Origin: Hysterangium stoloniferum | Taxonomy: Eukaryota > Basidiomycota > Agaricomycetes > Hysterangiales > Hysterangiaceae | Assembly: GCA_015178975.1 (NCBI GenBank) | Contig: WHVD01000029.1 | Span: forward strand, 434,001-498,000 | DNA: 64,000 nt | Direction of reading: 5' to 3' | In this document: positions 22,420 through 34,762 of the stretch, in pieces | Position numbering within the stretch: the first letter of the stretch is position 1 | Layout of the letters: the number at the start of each line of letters is the position of its first letter | The notes under the pieces: model-generated | Seen by the model: the letters and a program-made list of their open reading frames with translations, nothing else | Database searches by the model: none | Told to the model about the DNA's origin: nothing | Made by a program: the position numbers and the translations under genes

Positions 22420-25400
22420 TCTGACTTTCTTGGAAATTTAGTGTTCTGAGCTCTGATAGATTCCGGCTCCACACACTGTTTTGTAGATACCACCTTTGCC
22501 ACGAAACATAATCTGAAACTCCATTCTGTTCCCGCAATTTCCTTGCGTCTGTTTGACGGCACTAGCAATACGGCAATTACTCAAGCCTGTGACATGTGTA
22601 TCCGGTTCCCTTGTGGAACATCCCAGATAGTTACTTTTTTCATAACACAGTTAGACTCTAGCTGTTCGGTAGTTCTTGGATACAACTGGCTCACCCGATA
22701 TAATCCGTTGATTGACTGGGTATTGGGCAGTATTAATTTCCATATTCCCGACACTTCGGTTCCTCCTGCAGCATCTCTTCCGGCCAACGCCTTTTCGGCA
22801 TCTACGGCACCTCCGGCTTCTATCAAAACTTCCGAGCCTCCAAAAATCTCTCTCATCAACACTTCAGCATTTGTTAGGGCGAGTAAACTGGACGGTTCGC
22901 AATGTTTTTCAATCAGCTTAAAAGTTGATAAAGCATCTGGACGTTTTGTGACTCCAGAATTATCCGAGCTAAAAGCCGACCTGGAAGGAGTTCCCGAAAA
23001 ATACCATGATTTCGCAGACATTTTCAGTAAGCAAAAAGCTGACAGGCTTGCACCACATAGGCTCTACGACTTAAAAATCGATATTGAGCCCGGTTCAAAC
23101 CCTCCGTTAGGACCTATTTACCCATTATCCCAATCGGAACTTTCGTCTATTCGAGAGTTCCTGGATGAACATTTGTCGATAGGTTTTATCCGTCCCTCAA
23201 AGTCTCTGTATGGAGCACCCGTCCTTTTCGTCCAAAAGAAGGATGGTTCTCTTCGACTCTGTGTCGATTTCAGAGGATTAAATTCCATCACACGGAAAGA
23301 CAAGTATCCACTTCCACTCATTACCAATTTACTCGACGCCCCACAGAAAGCTCGGATTTACACCAAAATAGACCTCAAACACGCCTATCATTTGGTCCGA
23401 ATTGCCGAGGGCGATGAATGGAAAACTGCTTTTCGGACTCGCTATGGATCCTTTGAATGGTTGGTTATGCCGTTCGGCCTTACCAACGCCCCTTCCGCTT
23501 TCAACGTTTTGTTAATGATATATTTTCCGACGTGCTCAACGTATGTGTTATAGTCTATTTGGACGACATTTTGGTATTTTCCGAGGATCCCGCTCTTCAC
23601 GATGAACAGGTTCGTGAAGTCTTCCGAAGACTCCGTAAAAATGGTCTCTTCGCCAACGGTAAAAAATGCTACTTTGACATGGATTCTATTGAATACTTAG
23701 GTTTCATTATCGGACCTGATGGTCTTCGTATGGATGAAACCAAGGTTCAAGTTGTCCGTGACTGGCCCGAACCATGGAAAGTCAAGGATATTCAGTCATT
23801 TTTAGGTTTTGCCAACTTTTACCGTCATTTTATTCGGAACTACTCGGATATTACAGTACCGCTCACTCATCTTACCCGTAAAACTCAACCATGGGTCTTT
23901 GATGACAAATGCCGCTCCGCTTTCCAGACTTTAAAAAATGCTTTCACTTCTGCCCCAATCCTTTCCCATTGGAAACCTGATGTTCCGATTATTGTGGAAA
24001 CCGATGCTTCCGATTATGCAATTGCCACGATTCTTTCCATTCAAGATTCCGACGGTGAAATTCATCTGGTTGCATTTCTTTCTCGGACACTGAAAGTGTC
24101 CGAACTCAACTACAACGTTCATGATAAGGAACTTTTGGCAATTTTTGAAGCTTTTAAACATTGGCGCCATTATCTCGAAGGTTCCTCAACTCCTGTTGAC
24201 GTTGTTACCAATCACAAAAATCTCGAATATTTTTCTACCACTAAACTTTTAACCCACCGGCAGGCCCGTTGGTCTGAATTCCTTTCCGCTTTCAACATGA
24301 TTATCCATTTCTGACCCGGATGTCTTGGTGGAAAACCAGATGCCATGACTCGACGATGGGATGTCTATCCTAAAGAGGGGGAAAGTAACTATGCCGTTGT
24401 TAATCCGCATAACTTAAAACCAGTTTTTACAACGCAACAACTTTCTGCATCTATCCGAGCAACTTCCCTTTACTATCCAATTATGCATAGCATCATGATT
24501 ATGGACATTGAGCAATTACATCAAGATATCCTTTCCGCACTCACTTCCGACCCGGCTCTCAAGCCACACCTAGAAGTTCCTGACAATCTGAACCAACCCC
24601 GATGGTCACAAGACTCTCAAGGTTTTATCCATCTCGATGGACATATCTACGTTCCAGATTCCAACAATCTCCGACTCCGCGTACTTCAGTATAAACACGA
24701 TCATCCAATCTCCGGACATTACGGCATTAACAATACTCTTGGTTTAATCCGTAGAGAATACACTTGGCCTAACCTCCGAGATTTCGTAACCCAGTTCTGT
24801 AAGTCATGCACCACCTGCTTACGCTCCAAAACCCAGAGGCATAAGCCGTACGGCCTTCTCAAGCAACTCCCGATACCAGAAAAACCCTGGAATTTAATTT
24901 CCATGGATTTTATCGAACAACTCCCGACTTCCGAAGGCTTTACATCCATTCTAGTTATTGTGGATCGATTCTCGAAACAAGGCATTTTCATACCCACTCA
25001 TGATACAATCACGTCCTTACAATTAGCGGAACTTTTCATTATTCACGTATTTTCCAAACACGGAGTTCCGTCTCACGTAACTTCCGATCGAGGCTCCAAG
25101 TTTGTCTCCCACTTCTTCCAGGCTCTCGGAAAAGCCCTCGACATGAAATTACACTTCACCTCGGGATATCACCCGGAAGGTGATGGACAAATGGAACACG
25201 TTAATCAAACACTGGAACAATATCTCCACATCTATTGTAATTATCAACAGGACAACTGGAAATCCCTTCTTCCGATCGTGGAATTCGCCTACAATAACTC
25301 TCCGAATGCAACTACCGGCGTATCTCCTTTCTTCGCCAACAAAGGCTATAATCTGAATCTCACTGTACATTCCGAACGAGATTTGGCTTCTGTCTGTGCT

Positions 25401-25985
25401 CAAGAATTTATTACCGATCTCGACAAATTACATTAAGAACTTCGGAAAGCTATTTCTTCCGCACAGGAATATTATCAACGTTCTGCAGACAAAAACAGGA
25501 TCCCGCCTCCTAATTTTAAAATTGGTGATCAGGTTTTTGTAAAAGCTCAATTCTTCCGTACTACCCGACCTTCTAAAAAACTCACTGAGAAATTCTTAGG
25601 ACCTTTTGAAATTATAACACAAGCCGGTTCACTCTCATGGACTCTCCGACTTCCCGACAGTATGCGAGCAGTCCACCCCGTTTTCCACATTTCCATGTTA
25701 GAACCTTGTGTTCCTAACTCAATCCCGGAACATATTCAACCTCTGTCCCCTCCGGTCATCATTGATGGAGAACCTGAATTTGAAGTTTCCGAAATTTTGG
25801 ATTCTAAAATCGACAATCGCCGACGTACTTGTAAATTGCTCTATTTAGTCAAATGGGCAGGTTATGAAGGTACCGACAAGGAAACTTCATGGATATTGGC
25901 CACGGAACTAGGACACGCTATGGAAATTGTCACTGATTTCCACACGGCTTACCCAAGTAAACCCGGACCTTTATCATCACTCTAA
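22420..25985 (+). pseudogene. pol: Gypsy pol (PR-RT-RH-IN-chromodomain)
   Basis: The protease has [13 protein letters not shown] near 22450, just after a TGA. RT spans about 23030-23720 with [44 protein letters not shown] and an intact YLDD box at about 23555. RNase H is at about 23900-24300 (ETDASDYAI, ELNYNVHDKELLAI). Integrase is at about 24650-25400, with an HH-CC zinc site ending in CKSCTTC, then SMDFIEQLP, VTSDRGSKFVS and VNQTLEQYL. The chromodomain (FEVSEILDSKIDNRRR, YLVKWAGYEG) is at about 25770-25950. Defects are TGA 22447, a one-base deletion near 23500 after NAPSAF, TGA 24312 and TAA 25434. The frame is otherwise open over long stretches. Confidence 0.92.
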
Positions 25986-26084
25986 CCCTTTTCTGTTTTC
26001 TTTCTGTTCAGTTTCCGACACTCTCGACACTTCCGATATCACACTTGTTTTAGGTTTTGCAAGTCAAAAAAAATATTATTAGGA

Positions 26085-27215
26085 CTATTTTAAAGTCTCT
26101 GACACCCCAAATCCTCCCATATCATCCGCAATTTCCACACTTTCCACCATATCCTGCACCTCTTCATCCTCACTCTCCGATTCTTCCAGTCCATTTCCCG
26201 ATGCCCACCTTTTTTCGACACATTCCACCAACGGATCATTAGGCTCTTCCCGTGCCTTATCGGAAAACCTCTCAGATACTGCAATAACACCAATGCTAAC
26301 CATTATCTTCTCCAGGAAATCATTTTGCCTCCGGAAATTCCGGACCAATGAACGGAAACCCTTCTCCTGGATATCATTGTGGCGATCCATTGTGTCCTGC
26401 ATTTTCATGACTTCCGTCCCGATAAAAACCAACACGCCGACGGTTTCCTTGAGGAGCTCAATGCCAGTGTTATCCATTTTCAGTGTTTCAGTTTCCGTAG
26501 CTTTGGCCACTCCTGAACTTTCCGCGTCGTTAGTTTTTGGAATCTCCTCACCCTTTGGAACCCTTTTTGAGGCAAGGGTGCACGGAAGTTTGAGAACCAC
26601 ACAGGGATAACAAGTCCCACCCCATTTTACCTTCTGTTTCCAACATGTCATATTCCGTACGGAACATCAATAACACGGAGTTTCATGGACGATTTCCATC
26701 CGTTCTGGAGCCTTGACCTTTTATTTCTGTTTCGGAAGATTAGTCAATTACTGATCTTATGCAGATGCACTTACTTTAGGACTCGAAGGCCCAGCTTCTC
26801 CCTCTACCTCCACCTCCACGGCTTTTCGCTGTACGCAAAAGTTATCAGTTGGAACCATGGAAATTTATGAAATTGGACTTACCTTTCCTTCCCTTACCTA
26901 TTTACTTTTTTCCGCTGCCTCAGTCTCTCGCTGTAACTTCTCCGCTTCTTCCTTCTGTTTCTGAACCTTCGCCGTTTCCCAGATCCACGCTTCCTTCTCT
27001 GCTTTTGCCCGCTCCAATTCCCGCTTTTCCGCCTCTTCCACATCTTTCAACTCCTGCATCAACGCTTTTTCCTCCTCCTCCTGTCGTTGTTTCAACTCCT
27101 CCATTTTTTGGCATTTTTGTTGAAGTTCTGCGACCTTCAACATTTTTTGAAGTACGGATAATTCAGTATCTGAGTCTTCCGGGGTAGTGATGAATAACGG
27201 CCGACGAATCGACAT
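26085..27215 (-). CDS. Antisense spliced gene inside the Gypsy 3' region
   Basis: Between pol and the 3' LTR, the opposite strand carries a gene-like sequence. From the ATG at 27215, about 100 residues form a Glu/Lys/Gln-rich coiled coil (MLKVAELQQKCQKMEELKQR). Then come two typical introns, each GTAAGT...CAG, about 53 and 48 bp at about 26882-26830 and 26774-26727, around a short acidic exon (VEVEVEGEAGPSSPK). The last part (26651-26085) starts MTCWKQKVKWGGTCYPCVV, has a cysteine cluster, and ends in an acidic ESESEDEEVQDMV tail. An in-frame TAG just before the first intron suggests the copy is damaged. Similar coiled-coil plus Cys-cluster hypothetical proteins occur in Agaricomycetes; no function is claimed. 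Confidence 0.5.
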
Positions 27216-27399
27216 ACAAGTCGTGGATAAAGAAACAAAAATGTTAATTTGAATATCTGGAGGTTTTTATACTCAGAACATCAGCCGAAACTCTCACCTC
27301 CATATTTGCGTAAATTCCACGACACATAACAATCAGCCATCGCTTCAATCACTCAGTACCTAATCGCCTCTATGGGATTTCGGCCTAACAGGGGGGTAC

Positions 27400-27943
27400 T
27401 GTTACGACCCATTCCCGGATGTTTCAATATCCGACTTCCGATCTCCGACTACGGAACATCATAGTTACCGTATCATCTGCATTCTTCCCTTGTTCCACAT
27501 TTGGTAATTTGTCCATTGACAAGTATTCACTCGTTTGTTTGTTGTATTCCCATTTCAGAATATTGTCTCCCTAATATGTCTTATTGTATTTCCATTTTAA
27601 GAACACTTCCGTTTCCGTCTTATTATGGTCTTAGTTTGTAGTACAATAACGAGTAGACTTATATTAGTTTCCGCGAATTTGTACTTTACTTTAGATCTGA
27701 TATCGACTTAGTTTCTTATTCCTCCTTCCGTCTTTCTGTACGCTCGATATTCGGAACTCTTTGGAACTCTGAATATCCATATCTTCCGTCGTAAGTTTTA
27801 CTTCTGAAATTAAGGACATTGAGCATTTGCGTAGAGGCGCAGCACATAAGCTGAAGCCAATGTCCTGACCCTATCCACAAGTTTCCGACTTCCCGGTGAC
27901 TTTCCGATAGTTCCGGAATAAGTTCCCGACATGGCACTTAACA
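27400..27943 (+). repeat. 3' LTR of the Gypsy chromovirus
   Basis: It begins TGTTACGACCC after the G-rich tract and ends CTTAACA, followed by GTGGG, the target duplication. Compared with the 5' LTR I count about 19 CpG sites changed to TpG or CpA in one or the other copy and only one or two other substitutions. Confidence 0.93.
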
Positions 27944-27948
27944 GTGGG

Positions 27949-28687
27949 ATAATCATATGCACCATAAGGTGACTCTTGCAAAATTGCCACTGTAGCTGTG
28001 GTTGCAGTAGTAGTTGGAACAGGTGTAGAGGTGGTGCTCATAATGGTTAATGGACTAAAATCCTGGCCAGGATGAGCACCAATGGTGGGGTTGCCTGGGC
28101 AGGTGTGATGTTGATGAGGGACCCAACCCAGGTCTGTTGGTTTGCCACAACAATTCCAACACCCTCAAATGGCTGTAAGCACAGCCTTCTCCTCCCTCAT
28201 GATTGGAAGGAATTTAGGAGGAGTGATGATACTGGCAGGGCTGGTGGCATTGCCAGTCGATGATGTGAGAAGTGGAATGCCGGTGGAGCTAGTATAATTG
28301 ATGTGAGCCAAAGAACAGCCTGAGCAAGCTGCATTGTCAGCAACAAGGCTGTCCCACTGTGATCCCATAAGGGCAATCAGTTCATCAGGCATCTGAGATG
28401 AATTGTCAATGTCGAAGGCCTGGAGTGCATGCATACAAAGGTATAGGAGGGAGTGAGAGTGAAAAATAATATGATGTTTGTAAATGGCTGTAGATATTGT
28501 CACAGAAGGAAGGGTGCCAAGACACTGGGAAAGGTCCATTGCAAATGTGCAAAAATTGCACTTGCCTTGAGAACAGGAATAAAACTGTTCCAACACATCC
28601 ATCTTCCAATTGACCGGCATGAAACAATCTTTTACCTTCTTGATGAATGACTCCCAGGAAGGCATAAATAAAGCATATATTAGCCAA
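27949..28687 (-). pseudogene. Retroelement Gag-like protein fragment
   Basis: The minus-strand frame 28665-28165 reads SWESFIKKVKDCFMPVNWK, VLEQFYSCSQGK and ALMGSQWDSLVADNAACSG. The pattern W-F--KV-D-F-P-NWK followed by an aromatic-rich block resembles the Gag-like proteins encoded in Agaricomycete retroelements. It may be the partner of the DIRS-type RT fragment at 19614, because the Gypsy element lies between the two pieces, but their orientations differ. The start is uncertain, because an overlapping frame reads into it from 28687. Confidence 0.5.
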
Positions 28688-29829
28688 ATAGTGTTTTATT
28701 TTATATCTAATCTTTTGACCTGTTTATAAATATTTTTACTGTTTGATAAATAGTATAAAATGTATATAAACTAGCTAGAATCGAAGTCGAATCTAGTTTC
28801 TGAATCAGTGAATTGTTATTCATATTTTAGTACTTGTTTTCACAGAAAAAGAACAGCTTGCAAAAGCAGCTCTCAAAACCTTCTTTGCGAAGTAGGGTGC
28901 ATATATTCAAGTAAACTCTTGACTTCGGGGGTTCTAAGTCTATTCAGGCTGCCACTGATTAATATCAAATACTTAAATTATTTTACCTTGCAGTGAATTG
29001 AGTATTTGCACATGATAGAGCATTGGACTCCTTTTTCAGAAGATAGTATTAAAATAAGGCTAATACATCACAACTGCCTATATACATACTGTCTAAGGCA
29101 AAGAATCATCATGGGCTTGGACTGACATTATTCTGCCCATTCCTTATCCTAGTTGTATTTTGGATTTGGGCTTTTTGGATTTACACCTGAGTCCTTTACA
29201 TATATCCTCTAACAAAAAACCTGATTTATGTACCATTATATATATTTAAAATCTGTCCATCTTAGATTTTCACAGATACTAGTGCTCCAAAGTAACAAAT
29301 TCTCACAACTCTTATAGAAGTGTAGAGTAACTGGAAAGAAAAAAAATCACAAATAGCAATGGATAGAAAGGCTAATCAGAGTCTCAACAAGGAATATAAT
29401 GTGGTTTGGGTAGGAATTGCAGAAGTTGACTGCCAGAGGCTCAAAAGACTTCAAACTCCAACATAGCAATGTGCTGCACACTGCTGTGAGGGGTGTCACA
29501 AAAAGTGGGCAATTGCTGCGAACAGACATTTTGGTTTCAAACTAAAACAGAGTCATATTTTGAAAGGTAACACTCAAAATATCATGTTAAATGTGACAAA
29601 ATTTGAACTGAGCTAGAACAGAAAAAAGGCAGCAGATTCCCAAGACTCAGTTGCTGCCTAATGAGGCTGTAGGGAAACAACTGAGGTTGTACTCCATAGC
29701 TTTGCATATATATATATACGTGTGGGTGAGAAATGTGCTCATATGATAAAAGGAAAAAAATGTAAGTGGGTGGTCCAGTCTGACATGTAATCTGGTAGTG
29801 TTGCCACACTCAGGGCATGAAAATTACCA
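28688..29829. other. AT-rich gene-free stretch
   Basis: The sequence is AT-rich with no ORF above noise and no recognised repeat family. A short TATATATATATACG run lies near 29705. Confidence 0.5.
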
Positions 29830-32144
29830 GTTTTTGTCACTCCCACTCAAGTGTACTTGTAATCCCATAGCTGTCATAAATTTCCAGTGTTGTTCATGGG
29901 ACAAGGGTTTCATCAGAATGTCAGCCACCATGTCTGCAGTGCATACATAGCTCACTATGGCTTCTCCTTTGGCCACCAAATCATCACGTACATGATGATA
30001 TTTTCGCTGAATGTGTTTTGTGTGGGCTTAGAATTGTGAGTCCTTAAAAAGAATAATAGCACCTGGTTATTGCAGTGTACCTCAGTAGGTTGACTTTGTG
30101 GATACCCCTTCAAAAACTTTTATAGCCATTGCAAGTGCTGGCCTGCCACACTGAGCCCAATGTATTCAGATTCAGTGCTTGACAGTGCTACCATCAACTG
30201 GTGTTTGCTGGCCCAAGAAATGGCCCCCCTGTTCATGATAAAAACATAGCCTGATGTAGATCAGGATGTTTCAGTATCGCCAGACCAGTCGGCATCCATG
30301 TAACTGTGAAAGTCCATATCAAGTGATATATCTAATCCATCATATGTCAGTTGGAGTTCTGTAGTGGCTCTTAGGTATCAAAGCACCCTCTTACCAGCCT
30401 CCCAATGGCATGCCTTTGGTGCTGCACTGAAGTGGCTCAGTAATCCAACTGAGTATGCGAAACCAAGCATGGCATACATGAGTGACCCAATTATAGTTGG
30501 GTAAGATACTCACCATCCTTCAATGGTCATTTCGAGTATGGTGAGATTGTTTTTATTTGAATTTGGAGTTTCAGAAGTTAAATTAGAATTTCATGCCAGT
30601 GGTGTCCACACTGGCTTGCAGTTCTTTATGCCTGTGCATTTGAGGACCATGTGCATGTACTGTGACTGTGACAAAGCTATTGTTCATGTTGATCTGTTTT
30701 GCTGAATTTCTAGCCCAAGTATGAATTTTGCTTCCCCTAAGTCCTTCATCTTGAAGGTTGAGGAAAGTGATGTTTTAATGGAATCCATGAACGACTGTGA
30801 ACTTGCTGCCAAAATCATGTCAGCTACATACACGACTAAGAAACATACTTGATCTCCCTTGTGGTAAACATACAAGCATGTTTCTGCATCTAGCCTGGTA
30901 AAACCAAGTTCCCCAAGTTTTCAGTCAAGGGTCTTGTGCCAGGAACTGGCCTGCTTCAAACCATACAGTGAATGCTTTAGTCTCCAACAGTATCCAGGTT
31001 CAATTTCTACTCCTTCAGGAGGAAGTACAGTTCCTCTTCCAGTTCACCATTTAAGTATGCTGTGGTGACATCCATTTGATCTAGTTCCAAGTTATACTTT
31101 GCTGCCAAGGCTAGTATGATTTGGATTGACTCTAGGTTTGCCACTGGAGCAAAAACTTCTTGATAATTGATGCCTTCACATTGCATGAAACCCCAAGCTA
31201 CAATCCAAACTTTGTACCACATTGCATTTCCAGATTCATCAAATTTTATTCGAAAAACTGGTTTTGATGTTATTGGCATGACCCCCTTAGGTATTGGAAC
31301 GATCTTGTATACCTGGTTCGAATTTAGTGACATCAGTTCCTCTTCCAACACAGACTTCCACAGTTCCTTATCAGGGCATTTGAGAGTCTCTTTCAAGGTG
31401 TTTGGTAGGTCATTATTTGACAGATTTGTATTGGTAAGTCCAGCAAAAAGGGTATCATCTTCTAGGAGGTCCTCCAGTGTGGACTGCTTTTGTGCAGCTT
31501 CTTTGTCCAAGGTCCATTGATAGTTCTTGCAGGCTTTCACTGACATGAACTATGTTGTATTTCTGGTGCTGCTTGGATCATAGGATTGGAATGCTCATCC
31601 TGTGACTTTCCTACAGGTGTTTGTGGCCCTGACATTTGCAATTGGGGCTCAACCACTTGATTGCCTATGGGGATGTGCACTGGTACAACTGTTGCCATTG
31701 GATGTGGTAGGTGTTGCAGTTGTCCTCCCACTGTCTCAAGGTCAGGTGTTTCTACTTGTTCAGACTCATTTTCATCCTCCTCAAGGGAACTTTGAAACTG
31801 TGGGTCCCCTTCCTTAATCAAGTCCTCCCACTGATGTGCAGATGTATTGGAGATCCAGGGTGCAATATCAGAGTCTGTAGGTGATCCATCTTCATCAAAG
31901 ATGACATGCCTGCTTGATATTACAGTGTGTCGCTTTAGGTTCAACAACTTGTATACCTTTTGGCCATAGGTGCAACCCAGGAGGATACATTTGCTTGCAT
32001 GGGGGCAAAACCTTCCCCCATGTTGGTCTTTTGGTGCATGTGTGTATGCCAGGCATCCAAAATGTCGAAAAAATATAGCATCCACTTGACATATGAACAA
32101 CAACTCATATGGGGTCTTTCCTTTTAATGCAGTTGTCAGACTAT
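29830..32144 (-). pseudogene. pol: Ty1/Copia back part: IN end, RT, RNase H
   Basis: Read from 32144 down: the end of integrase (SLTTALKGKTPYEL, FFRHFGCLAYTHAPKD), a linker, RT (WKSVLEEELMSLNSNQVYKI, NYQEVFAPVANLESI, QMDVTTAYLNGELEEELYF) and RNase H (YMDADWSGDTETS, STSGYVFIMNRGAISWASK, STESEYIGLSVAGQ) ending near 29880. The catalytic box reads YVADM, so the first aspartate of YVDD is lost. Stops at the RT/RNase H arginines are TGA. This is the missing second half of the Copia copy at 18582-19467, on the other strand. No LTR was identified. Confidence 0.88.
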
Positions 32145-32819
32145 GGAGGATATCTGAAAACTATTAAGTATACCAAATTCTAATATACTCTAAAGGTCAT
32201 TTAAACATCTGGGATGTGATTCAAACATAATTTGGTTTTTAAAACTTTCAAAAAGTTTTAAACTCTCTCATACATTACAAACTAATGAATCTTTCTGGAC
32301 ACGACTAGACAATAAAAAAAATTAGTAGTTTGAAACACTAATACTTTTAAAAAATAGATACCTTTAAATAGTCCATTCCATGCATATGTATATCATTGGC
32401 ACCTCTAAATACATATGTATTACTTCAGAATAGATCTGTCAATCTAAACAGATTTCTACTTGATTCAACATACCCAGAATATATAGGAGGTTTTACTTAA
32501 TAAAGACAACTGTGGTATGAAAAATTTCCAATAATATTTTACATATTTTACATGGAAATAACTTCATTACAACTTATAAAAAACAAAAAACAAATAAAAG
32601 TATTAGTAGGCATCTGTAAAAGGAAGGAAATTATATACAATGGAATTTGTTAAATAACTATGGGTTGTATAAGATGTAATATGGAGAACTATTTCTGATG
32701 GTTGTTTTTTGATGATATAATTGTTTCAGAATAGATATCACTATTTAAAGATGGAGTTTTGTAAAAATAAGACTTTTATTAGTAAATATTTGAGATTATA
32801 GTAATTATAAACACCCTCC
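32145..32819. repeat. Complete long terminal direct repeat
   Basis: This 675-bp block starts GGAGGATATCTGAAAAC and ends ATAAACACCCTCC, so its two ends form a short imperfect inverted repeat (GGAGG...CCTCC). 32145-32667 is repeated in the same orientation at 37926-38447 (about 98 percent by eye), and 32680-32819 is repeated inverted at 19468-19613. It has no ORF. On its left it abuts Copia sequence (TCTGACTAT in plus orientation). It is either a long terminal direct repeat of the gene-carrying element or a MITE present twice. Confidence 0.85.
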
Positions 32820-32856
32820 TTAATGAAGGTCTTGATTTGCAAATTGAAAAAATGTA

Positions 32857-34396
32857 ATGAGAGTACTTCTATTGTGGTCTTCCATGGCAAATGAGGCACT
32901 CAAAGAATGTATTGATATTATAAAAGAGTTCAGTATACCTGATGTTCTGGATACTAAATACCACAATCCTTTAGAAGCCATTAGACTATCTTTTGAATCT
33001 GCTAATACTTCACATATTTTCTGTGATAATATAATTCTATGGTCTATTGGAGGAGACTTTAGAAATAATATATATGGAAAATGTAAAGTATATTTCTCAC
33101 TTTCCTTTAAGATCAAGTTATTGCACTCAGATACTCTCAAAAATAATGATATTGCACCTACAAATACTCCTTACTTTTCTTATAAAATTTCATTATCTGA
33201 GGTACCTATCAAAAACATAATAAAATTCCTAAGAGAAACCATTTGTGATGAAATTATATTACATGATATATGTAGATATCTCCCAAGATATCTCCTATGT
33301 TACTACTAGAAAAGATGTTCTTAAGCATATATTAAATATTGGAATAAGAAAAGATGATATTATAGATGATAGAAAAAAGGTTGGAGATAATTGTATATCC
33401 TTTTATAATGAAGATCACTCATGTAAGATCAAAGTATATAACAAATTTGTACAAATGCTAGAAAGCTGTGATGTGATGACTACTTTAGGATCTAGAATCC
33501 ACAATTTATATGTTGATCCTACTGAGTCAATGTCACAATCACTAGAAAGATTAAAGGATGTGGGAATGACAAGGATTGAAGTTAAGTTTTATGGTGACAA
33601 AGTATTTTCAAAATCATGGTATATACACAACTTTATTAATATTAGAAATAATTTTAATGGATGTAGATTCTATAGAAGTTCCTTTGAAGAGCAGTGGAGA
33701 GCACTTGTAGATAGCATCTATTCCAAATCAACAATAATGGTTTACTTAAAAGATAGAAAGTTTTTTGTATATTGCCATTGGTGGAATTCTTTAACAGGAA
33801 AGATCCAAGGAGGCTTCCAAAAGAATGTAAATAAGGAAGATATAATTCAATTAGTTTCTAACTATAGTTTTAATGGAAATACTACCAAACTTGTTAGGGT
33901 TGATGATGGGATAACCATGGTAGAGGAATACAAAAGGTCACAAAAGGGGATTACACTTATACCTGGTCCTAAAGGAGGACTCTATCCTAGGATTGAGAGT
34001 TCATTTTCACCAAGTGATATAGGACTTGTGGATTACAAAGGAGTAAAGCTTGGTTGGGTAGATACTCGTATAACTAAAAAATCAGCTCCCCTTGTCCCAC
34101 TTCATAAAATTAGTAAGAATTTAGAAGAGGTGAGTGATTTGAGGGTATCTAGTTATAAGGCAGGATACTCAATTCTTAAAGAAAATTCAAAATATCAAGT
34201 TATATCAAAGGGTCAACTTTTATATAGGGGAAAGAATTGCACTGTTATAGAAGTCTTAGATAAAAATTCAGAAGTACTAAAGGTAAGGTGTGGAGAATCC
34301 TTACAAAATGCTGTAAAGGATATGAAAGATAAGACTTATATAAGAACTGGTAGAATAGTAAAAAGACATGGACAGAAAGATATACATATAAAATGA
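32857..34396 (+). CDS. ~510-aa element protein, YNK motif (frameshift)
   Basis: Two overlapping frames, 32857-33309 and 33245-34396, read as one protein if two bases (TA) are added in the ATATAT run at about 33268-33273. The first frame then continues ILHDI straight into YVDISQDISYVTTRKDVLK. The second frame has CKIKVYNKFVQMLES, then LGSRIHNLYVDPTESMSQSL and MTRIEVKFYG, followed by a C-terminal domain with GKNCTVIEVL. A tyrosine in a R/K-x-YNK-x-x-E context and a preceding DIS-DI-Y block recall rolling-circle replication initiators, but no HUH motif is visible. The similarity is an impression, not a search result. The frameshift may be a real mutation or a recoding site. The first ATG may be further downstream, at 32881. 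Confidence 0.55.
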
Positions 34397-34427
34397 AAAA
34401 AGTTCAGTCTACTACTTCTGTACCAGA

Positions 34428-34739
34428 ATGGATCTCCTTGAGACCAATATCACTAACCTCAATGGACAACATATAAATAATATATGTGAGATAGTAGTCT
34501 TATCATTGTCACTAGATCTTAAAATGAAAAAGATCCTTGTAGCAGTTGTAGAACTTAATATCAAACTTGTCAAGAAAGGTTCTTCAAAACTTAATGAGGA
34601 ATCTTGTGGTAGTGATGTTATATTCTTCCTTCTTAATATTGGAAAAGATCTAGAACATAAATTATTTTCCAAGGTAAATATAGATGATGAGGTAGTGGAG
34701 AAATTAGTTGAATATGTAAGAATAACTGAAGATCCCTAA
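34428..34739 (+). CDS. 103-aa element protein, unknown
   Basis: A small open frame starts 31 bases after the preceding stop on the same strand and ends 24 bases before the left arm of the hairpin. It is Leu/Ile/Lys-rich (LSLSLDLKMKKILVAVVELN) with no recognised motif. The tight spacing and shared strand suggest that it belongs to the element. An antisense frame over the same region is a shadow. Confidence 0.45.
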   Translation: MDLLETNITNLNGQHINNICEIVVLSLSLDLKMKKILVAVVELNIKLVKKGSSKLNEESCGSDVIFFLLNIGKDLEHKLFSKVNIDDEVVEKLVEYVRITEDP

Positions 34740-34762
34740 AATATTACTACAATATTTAAACC

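Larger units (their letters stand above)
20326..27943 (+). mobile_element. Full-length Ty3/Gypsy chromovirus
   Basis: This is a complete element with 5' LTR 20326-21037, internal gag-pol on the plus strand, a G-rich polypurine tract (AACAGGGGGGTAC) just before the 3' LTR, and 3' LTR 27400-27943. It is flanked by a perfect 5-bp duplication GTGGG (20321-20325 and 27944-27948). Internal order is Gag with CCHC knuckle, protease, RT, RNase H, integrase, chromodomain, then an antisense spliced gene. Coding defects: stops at 21125, 21471, 21915, 22447, 24312 and 25434, and a one-base deletion near 23500. The element is non-autonomous now but younger than the one at 514-5981. Confidence 0.95.
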
